A stretch of DNA of 64,000 bases, from positions 2,542,001 through 2,606,000 of the forward strand of contig OY969556.1 in NCBI GenBank assembly GCA_963701015.1, in the 5' to 3' direction. Shown piece after piece: positions 27,106 through 34,709 of the stretch; position 1 is the stretch's first letter; each line of letters opens with the position of its first letter. The notes under the pieces are model-generated. The model made no database searches, was not told the origin of the DNA, and saw only the letters and a list, made by a program, of their open reading frames with translations. The stretch is from MFD09286-c1 sp963701015. GTDB taxonomy: Bacteria; Bacteroidota; Bacteroidia; Bacteroidales; DTGW01. Made by a program: the position numbers and the translations under genes.

Positions 27106-27909
27106 ATGCGCATAATAACCCTCATAGAGAATGTAGTTAACAGTGGCCGTTTAACAGCTGAACATGGTTTATCCTTATATATTGAAACATCTGACCAAAA
27201 AATATTATTTGATACCGGACAAACCGGAGCCTTTATTGAGAATGCCAAAATAATCGGTATTGACATTTCCGAAATTGACTGCCTTGTATTATCTCACGGC
27301 CATTACGACCATACCGGTGGGCTTTATCCATTTTTGAAAAAAAATTCAAAGGCTAAAGTATGTGCAAAACCAAGTATCTTCATTCCTAAATATAGCGGTA
27401 AAACCCGCTTTATTGGTACTTTATATGATGAAAAATTATTAAAAAACAGAATGATTTATATAGTATCAGTTACTGAAATTGCCGACAATATATTTATCAT
27501 GCCTGAGATTAAAATATATAATCCTATTGATACAAATTTTACAGGATTAAACAGAAAAGCTGACAATTTGCTTATAACTGATCAGTTTGAAGATGAGCTA
27601 TTTTTGGTAATTAAACAACCTCAACAAATAAATATTATTACTGCCTGCTCTCATAGGGGGATTACAAACATATGCCAAACAGCAACGGATTACTTCAACC
27701 TTCCGGTTGGTTTAATATTGGGAGGTTTTCACATGAAAAATTGCTCTGTTGAACAATATATCCAGATTAAAGATTATTTAAGAACATTGCAACCAGAGTC
27801 AATTGGTGCTTGTCATTGTACCGGTCTAGATAAATTTGCCGATTTGCACCAGGAATGTGAGTCACATTTATTTTATAATTTTACAGGATACGAATTAACA
27901 ATAAATTGA
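27106..27909 (+). CDS. Metallo-beta-lactamase-fold hydrolase
   Basis: MBL-fold protein of 267 residues of the group related to the archaeal dihydropterin RFAP synthase-like enzymes. The metal motif reads LVLSHGHYDHTGG (near residue 64); further ligands are likely in CSHRGITN and GGFHMKN, then ACHCTG. The C-terminal half is compact with no extra domain. The stop codon is followed directly by the ATG of a methyltransferase. Substrate unknown; other MBL enzymes near Hdr loci handle persulfides, but the motifs here do not prove that. Confidence 0.8.
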   Translation: MRIITLIENVVNSGRLTAEHGLSLYIETSDQKILFDTGQTGAFIENAKIIGIDISEIDCLVLSHGHYDHTGGLYPFLKKNSKAKVCAKPSIFIPKYSGKTRFIGTLYDEKLLKNRMIYIVSVTEIADNIFIMPEIKIYNPIDTNFTGLNRKADNLLITDQFEDELFLVIKQPQQINIITACSHRGITNICQTATDYFNLPVGLILGGFHMKNCSVEQYIQIKDYLRTLQPESIGACHCTGLDKFADLHQECESHLFYNFTGYELTIN

Positions 27910-28512
27910 ATGAGTAGTTTTGATGCGCGTGCCCGTGAATGGGACAAAGACAAAATGCATATGGAACGTTCGCTGGCCATTGCTGCAGAACTAGAAAAAA
28001 TGGTTCCTCTCGCCCACTCTTTTAAAGCCCTTGAATATGGTGCCGGAACAGGCATACTAAGTTTTCTATTGAAAGATAAATTTGCTGAAATAACCTTAAT
28101 GGATAGTTCGCAGGGAATGATTGATGTTTGCCATGAAAAAGTTGAATATTTTAAAACTAATCATATAAAGCCGGTTTGGCATGACCTTGAACATAACGAT
28201 TATCCTGAAAAATTTGACATTATTTACAATCAAATGGTCTTGCACCATGTAATTAATGTCGATTCAATTCTTCAAAAGTTTTACTATATTCTGAATACTG
28301 GAGGATATCTTGCTATTGCTGATTTATATCCTGAAGATGGTTCATTTCATGGTAAAGAAAACAAAGATGTTCATTTAGGCTTTGACCCCAAAACACTTGA
28401 AAAAATATTAAAAACAGTAGGTTTTAAAAATGTTGAACACAAAAAATGTTTTGAAGTAAAACGTCAATCGGGCGAAAAATTTCCGGTTTTTTTATTGGTT
28501 GCAAAAAAATAG
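27910..28512 (+). CDS. Class I SAM-dependent methyltransferase
   Basis: Methyltransferase of 200 residues. Motif I is ALEYGAGTGILSFLL near residue 40, followed by the acidic position ITLMDSS and by IYNQMVLHHV. No substrate domain is attached. It begins one base after the preceding stop, so it is cotranscribed with the MBL-fold gene. The substrate is unknown. It is one of five small methyltransferases scattered between 27.9 and 37.9 kb. Confidence 0.85.
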   Translation: MSSFDARAREWDKDKMHMERSLAIAAELEKMVPLAHSFKALEYGAGTGILSFLLKDKFAEITLMDSSQGMIDVCHEKVEYFKTNHIKPVWHDLEHNDYPEKFDIIYNQMVLHHVINVDSILQKFYYILNTGGYLAIADLYPEDGSFHGKENKDVHLGFDPKTLEKILKTVGFKNVEHKKCFEVKRQSGEKFPVFLLVAKK

Positions 28513-28519
28513 ATAAAAG

Positions 28520-28951
28520 ATGAAAAAGTATTTGTTTTTTTTATTGTTTGCAATATTTATATCAAACAATGGGTATTCGCAATTGTTTGCAGGATGCGAA
28601 GGAGTTACAGCATTTAGTCCTTCACGAACACCCGATTTGGGAATAGTAATAAGTTCCGGCGATGCTGAAACCGTATGGAACGCAATTCGTCTTGGAATTG
28701 CAGCGCAATCAAAAGGCGACAGCGTTGTAATTTTTGTAATTGGCAAAGGAATTGATGTATTTATGAAAGACAGTTCAAAATTCGATATTCCCAAAACAAG
28801 CCAGCAATTTTTATACAATGGCGGTGATATTTATACTTGTGCAACCTGTGCTAAAATGAGGCACACCGACAATGTGCAAATGTGCACCATTACTTCAATA
28901 TACGATTTATATGAAATTGTAAAACGAAGCAAAAAAGTGGTAACATTTTAA
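28520..28951 (+). CDS. Exported DsrE-family protein
   Basis: DsrE-like protein of 143 residues with a cleavable signal peptide (MKKYLFFLLFAIFISNNGYS), so it acts in the periplasm. The domain starts LGIVISSGDAETVWNAIRLG and carries a cysteine pair in YTCATCAKMRH at the family's active site, plus a late Cys in VQMCTITS. It begins 7 bases after the methyltransferase gene. Presence of a periplasmic and two cytoplasmic DsrE proteins suggests sulfur handling on both sides of the membrane. Confidence 0.86.
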   Translation: MKKYLFFLLFAIFISNNGYSQLFAGCEGVTAFSPSRTPDLGIVISSGDAETVWNAIRLGIAAQSKGDSVVIFVIGKGIDVFMKDSSKFDIPKTSQQFLYNGGDIYTCATCAKMRHTDNVQMCTITSIYDLYEIVKRSKKVVTF

Positions 28952-28971
28952 AGCCATCAATGTAATTCAAA

Positions 28972-29748
28972 ATGGAAAAAGATTGGAACCCCGAATTATA
29001 TTTAAAGTTCGACAAAGAAAGAACTCAACCTTCAATTGATTTAGTATCAAGGATTAACTATGAAAATCCTTCTAAAATAATTGATATTGGTTGTGAACCA
29101 GGAAATAGCACCCAAATTCTTGTTCAAAGATGGCCAAATGCTGAAATTACGGGCATAGATAATTCTCCCGCCATGATTGATAAAGCAAAAAATGATTATC
29201 CAAAGGAAAACTGGTTACTTCTTGATGCAGGAAAAGATGAAATACCCGGAAAATATGAACTTGTATTTTCAAACGCGGCAATTCAGTGGGTTCCTAACCA
29301 TGCTAAATTATTGGAAAAATTACATACATTACTAAACCCTAAAGGAATACTGGCCATTCAGGTTCCTTTGTTTTGGGATATGCCAATTGGCAAAACAATT
29401 GTTGAAACTAGCAACAAAAGTAAATGGAAAGAGAGGACCAAAGGGATTAAAGAATTATTTACCATTCACGAACCCTCGTTCTACTACAACCAATTAGCCA
29501 AATTATTTACAACCATTGAATTATGGGAAACCGATTATATTCACATCATGAATTCGCATCATGCAATACTTGAAATGATAAGAAGCACAGGACTTAAACC
29601 TTTTCTGGAAAGGCTAGATTCTGATAACGAAAAAAATGATTTTGAAAATTCGGTTCTTCAGGAAATTTTGAAAAATTATCCACTTCAGGAAAACGGGAAA
29701 GTGTTGTTCCCTTTCAAACGATTATTTTTTATTGCTCAAAAAGCATAA
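28972..29748 (+). CDS. tam: Trans-aconitate 2-methyltransferase-like protein
   Basis: SAM-dependent methyltransferase of 258 residues matching Tam over its length: start DWNPELYLKFDKERTQPS, motif IIDIGCEPGNST, ITGIDNSPAMIDKA and VFSNAAIQWVPNH. In E. coli Tam methylates the spontaneous trans-aconitate by-product. The glycine-rich loop has Glu where most relatives have Gly (GCEPGN instead of GCGPGN). It follows the periplasmic DsrE gene by 20 bases and precedes a regulated fluoride operon. Confidence 0.82.
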   Translation: MEKDWNPELYLKFDKERTQPSIDLVSRINYENPSKIIDIGCEPGNSTQILVQRWPNAEITGIDNSPAMIDKAKNDYPKENWLLLDAGKDEIPGKYELVFSNAAIQWVPNHAKLLEKLHTLLNPKGILAIQVPLFWDMPIGKTIVETSNKSKWKERTKGIKELFTIHEPSFYYNQLAKLFTTIELWETDYIHIMNSHHAILEMIRSTGLKPFLERLDSDNEKNDFENSVLQEILKNYPLQENGKVLFPFKRLFFIAQKA

Positions 29749-29872
29749 TCTTAATATTACATTCATTCCAAGTTCAAGTAATAAAAGCAATTCATTGTTC
29801 TTGAATATTAAAATTTATGTTTTTTTTAATTTGAAAAGAAATAATTACCCTTTCAAAATATAGATTTTTGCA

Positions 29873-29880
29873 TAACTTTG
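29873..29880 (+). promoter_or_regulatory. -7 box of the fluoride-responsive operon
   Basis: TAACTTTG fits TAnnTTTG. A TTTC (29851-29854) 18 bases upstream could be a weak -33 box. Transcription would begin near 29887, exactly where the fluoride aptamer starts. Confidence 0.65.
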
Positions 29881-29887
29881 AAGAATG

Positions 29888-29936
29888 GCTATGGGGTTAG
29901 CCTTGAACCGCCTTAAATAAGCTGATAACTCCTACT
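29888..29936 (+). ncRNA. Fluoride riboswitch (crcB motif)
   Basis: The sequence follows the crcB RNA motif: a first stem GGCTA (29888-29892) with TAGCC (29899-29903), then TTGAACCGCC, a second stem CTTA/TAAG (29913-29916 and 29919-29922), and the conserved end CTGATAACTCCTAC. The loop segment GGGGTT (29894-29899) can pair with AACTCC (29928-29933), forming the expected pseudoknot. The aptamer binds fluoride through metal ions. It lies 41 bases before crcB, the classical target. Confidence is high from both motif and context. Confidence 0.95.
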
Positions 29937-29965
29937 TTAAACTTTATTTATTAACTTTAAAGTAA
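29934..29965 (+). promoter_or_regulatory. Putative expression platform of fluoride riboswitch
   Basis: A perfect 9-bp inverted repeat, TACTTTAAA (29934-29942) and TTTAAAGTA (29957-29965), overlaps the last three bases of the aptamer (TAC). Its 3' arm ends 12 bases before the crcB ATG, over the ribosome-binding region. Fluoride binding would compete with this stem, so control of translation initiation is likely. No U tract follows, which argues against a terminator. Confidence 0.65.
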
Positions 29966-29977
29966 AGAAAGCTTGCT

Positions 29978-30355
29978 ATGTTAAAAATTTTATTACTCAT
30001 TGGATCAGGCAGTTTTATTGGCGGAATTTCTCGTTTCCTGGCATCGCGCTATATTCAATTTAAAATTATGTCAGCCTTTCCATATGGAACTTTTATCGTC
30101 AATATATTGGGTTGTTTTCTCATTGGCTTGATTTACGGAATTTCAGAACGTGGAAACTTTATAAGTTCTGAATGGAGGATGTTCCTTACTGTAGGTTTTT
30201 GTGGCGGTTTTACAACATTTTCAACTTTTGCAAATGAAAATGTAACATTATTCCGTGATGGCAACTTCTTTTATTTTGCATTATATACAAGTCTTAGTGT
30301 TTTTCTTGGTTTTATGGCAACTTACTCAGGTAATTTAATTACTAAAATATTTTAA
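29978..30355 (+). CDS. crcB: Fluoride channel CrcB/Fluc
   Basis: Fluoride exporter of 125 residues with four membrane helices. Family motifs are GGISRFLASRY near residue 14, FPYGTFIVNILGCFLIG and TVGFCGGFTTFSTF. Fluc proteins act as dual-topology dimers; a single gene fits a homodimer. Expression is set by the fluoride riboswitch upstream. The next gene begins 2 bases later. Confidence 0.96.
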   Translation: MLKILLLIGSGSFIGGISRFLASRYIQFKIMSAFPYGTFIVNILGCFLIGLIYGISERGNFISSEWRMFLTVGFCGGFTTFSTFANENVTLFRDGNFFYFALYTSLSVFLGFMATYSGNLITKIF

Positions 30356-30357
30356 GT

Positions 30358-30726
30358 ATGGAAATTAAAGGTGAAGCCAAACTATTGCGAATATTTGTCA
30401 GCAATACCGATAAGTTTAAACATAATTTATTATATGAAATGGTTGTTTTTGCAGCCAAACGTTATGGACTTGCAGGTGCAACTGTTTTAAAAGGTTCAAT
30501 GGGATTTGGCTCAAGTAGTATTGTTCGTTCAGTTAAGTTTTGGGAATTTACTGAGAAATTGCCTGTAGTGATTGAAATTGTTGACGAATCAGAAAAAATT
30601 GAAAAGTTTACTAAAACTATTTTACCCTGGTTCGATAAGTTGCGTTATGGCTGTATGGTTACTGTTGAAACTACAAATATTGTACTGTATAAGCAAGGTT
30701 CAAATAAAGGGTTCTTTAACTTATAA
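30358..30726 (+). CDS. DUF190 family protein
   Basis: Small soluble protein of 122 residues matching DUF190, a PII-like fold family (RYGLAGATVLKGSMGFGSSS and PVVIEIVDESEKIEKF). It is often linked to crcB in Bacteroidota and other phyla, and here it starts 2 bases after crcB under the same riboswitch. A regulatory role in fluoride response is implied by context only. Confidence 0.88.
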   Translation: MEIKGEAKLLRIFVSNTDKFKHNLLYEMVVFAAKRYGLAGATVLKGSMGFGSSSIVRSVKFWEFTEKLPVVIEIVDESEKIEKFTKTILPWFDKLRYGCMVTVETTNIVLYKQGSNKGFFNL

Positions 30727-30741
30727 AGAATTATTTAATCC

Positions 30742-31176
30742 TCAACTGGTAAGTATTTTTTCTATTGAACTTCGTTCTTTGTCAGTTAAAGTGTCTATTT
30801 CAATAAGTGCATGTTCAATTTTGGTTTTAAAATTCCAACATGTCATTTGACGCAATGATAACCTTCGACCAAATTCGTAAGATGAAATTCCTTCATTCCC
30901 TTTACAAACATTATAGGCAATATAAAAAGCCTTGCTTATTGGAAATTTCACACCATGGAATATTGTTCCATTGGTTGCGGTTTCCTTTGACTTACATTTG
31001 GTGCAACGTCGTGAATAAGCTTCTTTACCTGGACAGGAGTTAGTATTTCCGCATTTCTTGCACACAAATCCGTTTGCCCATTTAAGGTTTGCCAAAAACT
31101 CGAAACATTTTTCGTCATTATGAAACATTGCTTCAAGTTGCTCCGGGCTTAGTCCTTCATTAAAAATCATGCTCAT
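30742..31176 (-). CDS. IS1595-type zinc-ribbon transposase fragment
   Basis: Protein of 144 residues equal to the N-terminal part of IS1595-family transposases: a zinc ribbon (CKKCGN and CTKCKSKET) followed by GTIFHGVKFPISKAFYIAYN and the GISSYEFGRRLSLRQMTCWN segment. The DDE catalytic domain is absent; the frame stops just after this region. No terminal inverted repeats were seen around it. Stand-alone copies like this recur in the phylum, so it may be a domesticated DNA-binding protein rather than fresh debris. The ATG at 31176 is preferred over a TTG at 31182. Confidence 0.8.
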   Translation of the reverse strand: MSMIFNEGLSPEQLEAMFHNDEKCFEFLANLKWANGFVCKKCGNTNSCPGKEAYSRRCTKCKSKETATNGTIFHGVKFPISKAFYIAYNVCKGNEGISSYEFGRRLSLRQMTCWNFKTKIEHALIEIDTLTDKERSSIEKILTS

Positions 31177-31232
31177 AATCAATTATTTCTGTGTACAAAG
31201 ATAAAATAAATTAGTGACATTGAAAAGATTTA

Positions 31233-31274
31233 AGTGATATTATAGTGATTTATTATTTTAAATTTTTATCTTTA
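31233..31274 (+). promoter_or_regulatory. Shared promoter element, copy 1 (DUF6132-like gene)
   Basis: The 22 bases at 31233-31254 match 34710-34731 at 19 positions. Each copy lies 12-13 bases before a -7-like box (here TATCTTTA, 31267-31274) and about 55-70 bases before the ATG of a DUF6132-like gene. Direct AGTGA repeats (AGTGAC at 31213, AGTGAT at 31233 and 31244) suggest an activator site. No standard -33 box is present. Confidence 0.65.
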
Positions 31275-31301
31275 CATCGTAAAATTTTAATAAAAGCTGC
31301 A

Positions 31302-31547
31302 ATGGAAAATAATTGTGAAGTAAAACCAAGACCAAGAACTATAAAAGATTTTTTTACCTCATGGTACTTTTGGAGACCATTTATTGCAACCATAATTGGA
31401 GCAACTGCAGGATTTTTATATTATCACTTTGTAGGTTGCGCTTCCGGAAGTTGTGCAATAACAAGCAATCCATACATGAGCATGTTATTTGGTGGTTTCA
31501 TGGGATTTTTTATAGTAAGCAGTCCTTGTAGCAGGGGAAAATGTTAA
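31302..31547 (+). CDS. DUF6132-like small membrane protein (copy 1)
   Basis: Protein of 81 residues starting MENNCEVKPRP, with two hydrophobic helices (about 27-45 and 58-74). It resembles DUF6132. The loop contains CASGSCAITSNPY and the C-terminus is SSPCSRGKC, so five of its residues are Cys. The ATG at 31302 lies 35 bases after the -7 box; an upstream in-frame start would begin inside that promoter. A second copy is at 34778-35014 and both precede thioredoxin genes. Function unknown. Confidence 0.78.
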   Translation: MENNCEVKPRPRTIKDFFTSWYFWRPFIATIIGATAGFLYYHFVGCASGSCAITSNPYMSMLFGGFMGFFIVSSPCSRGKC

Positions 31548-31548
31548 G

Positions 31549-31666
31549 ATGCCCCATCCCGGCCTTCCCCAAAGGGGAAGGGGAAAGATGGCAGGCAGTA
31601 AAATAAAATTATTAGTTAATAATCAAGTAAATTTCTTCCCCTTGGGGGAAGGTTAGGAAGGGGCTT
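31549..31666. repeat. GC-rich inverted-repeat element (copy A)
   Basis: About 118 bases bounded by ATGCCCCATCC and GGAAGGGGCTT, with inner complementary blocks CCTTCCCC and GGGGAAGG. It begins right after a stop codon and ends 5 bases before the ATG of the methyltransferase gene. Same length, borders and position as the copy at 33001-33118. It looks like a non-autonomous mobile repeat or an mRNA structural element. Confidence 0.72.
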
Positions 31667-31671
31667 ATATT

Positions 31672-32322
31672 ATGTCATTAGTAGAAATTAATAAACGGTA
31701 TAGCGATTTGGCAACATCAGATTGTTGCCTTTCATGCGGCGGAGCAGTAAATTATGCCGAAGCCCAACCCGATGAAGTTTGTGTTGATTTGGGTAGTGGT
31801 CGAGGTACTGATGCAATTAGACTAGCTGAATCCGTAGGCAAAAACGGTTTTGTTTTTGGTATTGATATTTCCGAAGGAATGATTACAAAGGCATTTGAAA
31901 CAGCTGAACGTCTTGGTGTTACTAACGTTAAGTTTGTTCATAGCAATTTGGAAAAAATTTTACTTAACGACAATTTAGCCGATTTAGTTATTTCGAATTG
32001 TACCATTAATCATGCTTCTGACAAACAAGCGGTTTGGAACGAAATTTTCAGGATTCTGAAAAAAGGTGGCAGGTTTGTTGTAAGCGATATTTATTCAACG
32101 AGTCCAGTTCCGGATGAATACAAAAATGATCCTGTGGCAATTGCTGAATGTTGGGCAGGTTCTGTTACCCGTGAGGAATATTTGAAACAACTTGAAAATG
32201 CGGGTTTTTCAAATGTTAGTATTCTGGAAGAATCAGTCGCTTATGAAAAAGGCAAAATTAGGGTTGTAAGCTGGACTATAGCAGCCAAGAAACCATCAGG
32301 AAAATGTAATTGCAGCAATTAA
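31672..32322 (+). CDS. ArsM-like SAM methyltransferase
   Basis: Class I methyltransferase of 216 residues related to arsenite methyltransferases. It starts with a Cys cluster (SDCCLSCGGAVNY), has motif I CVDLGSGRGTDAIRLAE, then LVISNCTINHASDKQ, which carries a Cys at the place of a conserved ArsM arsenic ligand. Another Cys is in IAECWAGSVTREEY. The tail GKCNCSN adds two more. A metalloid or thiol substrate is plausible, but typical ArsM proteins are longer and no ars genes are here. A thioredoxin gene starts 4 bases downstream. Confidence 0.8.
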   Translation: MSLVEINKRYSDLATSDCCLSCGGAVNYAEAQPDEVCVDLGSGRGTDAIRLAESVGKNGFVFGIDISEGMITKAFETAERLGVTNVKFVHSNLEKILLNDNLADLVISNCTINHASDKQAVWNEIFRILKKGGRFVVSDIYSTSPVPDEYKNDPVAIAECWAGSVTREEYLKQLENAGFSNVSILEESVAYEKGKIRVVSWTIAAKKPSGKCNCSN

Positions 32323-32326
32323 TTGT

Positions 32327-32809
32327 ATGAAAAAATTTAATAAATTTACAATAATGAGAAAAATATTAATTTCGATATCGCTAGGATTGGCATTGCTTTT
32401 AAGCAATTGTAATGCAGGAAGTCCTAATAAATCAAACACCAATACTTCAGGTGAAGTAATTGTGTTGACGAATGATGCTTTTAAGCAAAAAATATTCAAC
32501 TATGATGTTAATAAACAATGGAAGTACGAAGGCACAATGCCTGCCATTGTTGACTTTTACGCTACATGGTGCGGCCCATGCAGGCAATTATCGCCAAGAG
32601 TAGAAGAAATGGCAAAAAAATATGCCGGTAAAATTGTTGTTTACAAAGTGGATACTGACGTAGAACGATTATTAGCACAAAGTATGGGAATATCAAGTTT
32701 GCCTACTTTATTGTTTATACCTGTTAAAGGTCAACCACAGGCAACTACAGGAGCACTCCCAACTGAAACACTTGAAAAAGCTATTAAAGAAGTTTTGTTG
32801 GTTCAATAA
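32327..32809 (+). CDS. Exported thioredoxin-like protein
   Basis: Thioredoxin-fold protein of 160 residues with a signal sequence; ATGs at 32327 and 32354 both keep it. The SNC at the end of the hydrophobic stretch could be a weak lipobox. The active site is WCGPC near residue 83, followed by the cis-Pro region SSLPTLLF. It is a paralogue of the protein at 35044 (shared FNYDVNK and PQA.GALP segments). It sits directly behind the ArsM-like gene and probably reduces its Cys residues or a periplasmic thiol. Confidence 0.88.
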   Translation: MKKFNKFTIMRKILISISLGLALLLSNCNAGSPNKSNTNTSGEVIVLTNDAFKQKIFNYDVNKQWKYEGTMPAIVDFYATWCGPCRQLSPRVEEMAKKYAGKIVVYKVDTDVERLLAQSMGISSLPTLLFIPVKGQPQATTGALPTETLEKAIKEVLLVQ

Positions 32810-32819
32810 TTTTTCAAAA

Positions 32820-32836
32820 GAGCCAAGAACAAAGAC
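32820..32836 (+). repeat. Short copy of CAAGAACAAAGA repeat
   Basis: GAGCCAAGAACAAAGAC, one mismatch to the start of the repeat at 18836. It lies just behind the thioredoxin stop and before the 32-codon ORF. Confidence 0.5.
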
Positions 32837-32895
32837 ATTTCATTTTAAAATAAGAGTTAATAAACCAATTTTTTAATTTTTAAATACAATTGAAT

Positions 32896-32994
32896 ATGAC
32901 TAGTTTAATTAAAAAGAACGATGTAGCAATAAAAGGCAAAGTAGCCCAATGTTGCGCTAAAACATCAAGGAATGTGGCCGGTTGCCACGATTAA
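32896..32994 (+). CDS. 32-residue Cys peptide, candidate RiPP precursor
   Basis: Small ORF beginning MTSLIKKNDVAIKGK, with three cysteines in its second half (AQCCAKTSRN and GCHD at the C-terminus). It has no signal peptide and is too short for a domain. It precedes the radical SAM/SPASM gene by 130 bases, most of which are a repeat element. Short Cys-rich ORFs directly upstream of SPASM enzymes with N-terminal peptide-binding domains are often substrates. The first half would serve as leader and the CC...C half as core (inference). A chance ORF cannot be excluded. Confidence 0.45.
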   Translation: MTSLIKKNDVAIKGKVAQCCAKTSRNVAGCHD

Positions 32995-33000
32995 AACAAA

Positions 33001-33118
33001 GATGCCCCACCTAACCTCCCCAAAAGGGAGGAATTGGTGTGGCTAATTTTTAAAAATCAATTTAAACTTATTCTATTAATTTTTTTTCCCTCCCCTCAGG
33101 GGAGGTTAGATGGGGCTT
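33001..33118. repeat. GC-rich inverted-repeat element (copy B)
   Basis: 118 bases bounded by GATGCCCCACCTAACCTCCC and GGGAGGTTAGATGGGGCTT, the ends being reverse complements over about 18 bases with few mismatches. The inner AAAGGGAGG can also pair with the left arm. It follows a stop codon by 6 bases and ends 6 bases before the rSAM start. The end sequence GGGGCTTRTATT is shared with copy A. Confidence 0.75.
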
Positions 33119-33124
33119 GTATTT

Positions 33125-34462
33125 ATGATTTTTTCAAAACACAACTTATTCTCAAAAATAAAGGATTCTGATAATTACTTTATAGTTAATTTACTTACTG
33201 GCAATGCAGATATTGTGAATACTGCCGATGCTGAACTAATTAATAAAGTAAAAAATAACGAAGCTATAAACAACGAAGGTTTTATACAGGAAATGACCAA
33301 GAAAGGTTATTTAATTGATGAAGCTGAAGAAATCAAAATCTATCGAAGCAAATATCTTGATTTTATTGATGAACGCGATAAAGATGAAATTCAGCTTTTT
33401 TACGTTCCAAGTTATAGTTGCAATTTCGCATGTTCGTACTGCTATCAGGGTGAATATGTTGCCCCATCTCTACCATCAGCAAAAGGGAAGGAGGAAGAGA
33501 AAACTGTTATTGATGCTTTTTTTCAATATATAAGCAAAGAATTTGCCGGACGAAGGAAGTATATTACTGTATTTGGCGGTGAACCATTGTTGAATTCGCC
33601 CAAGCACAGGGAAATTATAACTTACTTAATTGAACAGGCAAATGCCGCAAAAATTGATTTGTGTTTTGTAACCAATGGCTACACTTTAGTAGAATATATT
33701 GATGTTTTAAAACAAGGCCGGATACGTGAAATACAAGTAACCCTTGATGGAACTGCTAATATTCATAATTCACGCAGGTTTTTAAAAGGCGGTGCAGGAA
33801 CTTTCGATAAAATTATAAGTGGCATAGATGCTTGCCTTGCGAATAATATAACTGTTAATCTTCGCATGGTAATTGACAAAGAAAATATCAATAACCTGCC
33901 GGAATTAGCTCAATTTGCAATTGACAAAGGCTGGACGAAAAGTCCATTCTTTAAAACACAAATTGGACGAAATTATGAATTACATTATTGTCAATCATCG
34001 CCCGATAAGCTATTTAGCAGGGTTTCATTGTATGACAGTTTATATAACATAATTCAAAAAAGTCCTCATATAGTAGAGTTTTATAAACCGGCTTATTCAA
34101 TTTCAAAGTTCTTATCGGAAAATGGCGAGTTGCCTGAACCCTTATTCGATTCATGTCCAGCATGTAAAACAGAATGGGCATTTGATTATACCGGTCAAAT
34201 TTTTCCATGTACTGCCACTGTGGGAAAGTCTGAAGAATCACTGGGATCGTTTTATCCTGAATTTAAATTGAAAAAAGATTTGGCAAATGAATGGGAAAAG
34301 CGTGATGTAATGTCCATCCCTGAATGCAAAACCTGCAATCTTCAGTTAGCTTGTGGAGGCGGTTGTGGCTCAGTTGCAAAAAACAATTCGGGTAAAATCT
34401 GTTCAACCGATTGCCGTCCTGTAAAAGAATTACTTGAATTAGGATTTGCTTCGTATTTTTAA
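33125..34462 (+). CDS. Radical SAM/SPASM peptide-maturase-like enzyme
   Basis: Radical SAM protein of 445 residues. The first ~90 residues (FSKHNLFSKIKDSDNYFIVN...) look like the PqqD-like substrate-binding domain found in SPASM maturases. The radical SAM motif is CNFACSYC, followed by FGGEPLLN and TLDG. The C-terminal SPASM region has CPACKTEW, FPCTATVG, CKTCNLQLACGGGCG and CSTDC, enough for two auxiliary clusters. Such enzymes form thioether or carbon cross-links in peptides. An in-frame ATG at 33110 lies in the repeat, so 33125 is preferred. The 32-residue ORF upstream is the nearest candidate substrate. Confidence 0.88.
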   Translation: MIFSKHNLFSKIKDSDNYFIVNLLTGNADIVNTADAELINKVKNNEAINNEGFIQEMTKKGYLIDEAEEIKIYRSKYLDFIDERDKDEIQLFYVPSYSCNFACSYCYQGEYVAPSLPSAKGKEEEKTVIDAFFQYISKEFAGRRKYITVFGGEPLLNSPKHREIITYLIEQANAAKIDLCFVTNGYTLVEYIDVLKQGRIREIQVTLDGTANIHNSRRFLKGGAGTFDKIISGIDACLANNITVNLRMVIDKENINNLPELAQFAIDKGWTKSPFFKTQIGRNYELHYCQSSPDKLFSRVSLYDSLYNIIQKSPHIVEFYKPAYSISKFLSENGELPEPLFDSCPACKTEWAFDYTGQIFPCTATVGKSEESLGSFYPEFKLKKDLANEWEKRDVMSIPECKTCNLQLACGGGCGSVAKNNSGKICSTDCRPVKELLELGFASYF

Positions 34463-34709
34463 AATATCCAAATACAAAATAAAAGTTTCAGAAAATTTAT
34501 AAGGTCACAATAATTTAAATAATTATTACTTTACTGCACAAAGTTTTAGAAACTATACTAACTGTTATAGTGGGTTCCAATTAACAAACATTGTTAGTCC
34601 ACTTATTTCCTATAAAAATTTTGGAGTATCAATTATTTCTCACCAAATTGCTAAATATCAGTTAATAAAGCACTATCTAAATAAAAGTGTTATCCATGCG
34701 ATTTATTTT
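34463..34709. other. Intergenic region upstream of second DUF6132-like gene
   Basis: AT-rich segment with no ORF that I support. It contains a possible hairpin in which TAACAA and TTGTTA (about 34582-34597) sit inside AGTGG/CCACT arms. No terminator with a U tract is visible behind the rSAM gene. Confidence 0.4.

Noticed and set aside
30727..31240. Complete insertion sequence
   Set aside because: No DDE catalytic domain, no terminal inverted repeats and no target duplication were found around the IS1595-type fragment.
31672..32322. Arsenic resistance operon
   Set aside because: The methyltransferase resembles ArsM, but no arsR, arsB, acr3 or arsC lies nearby and the protein is short for ArsM.
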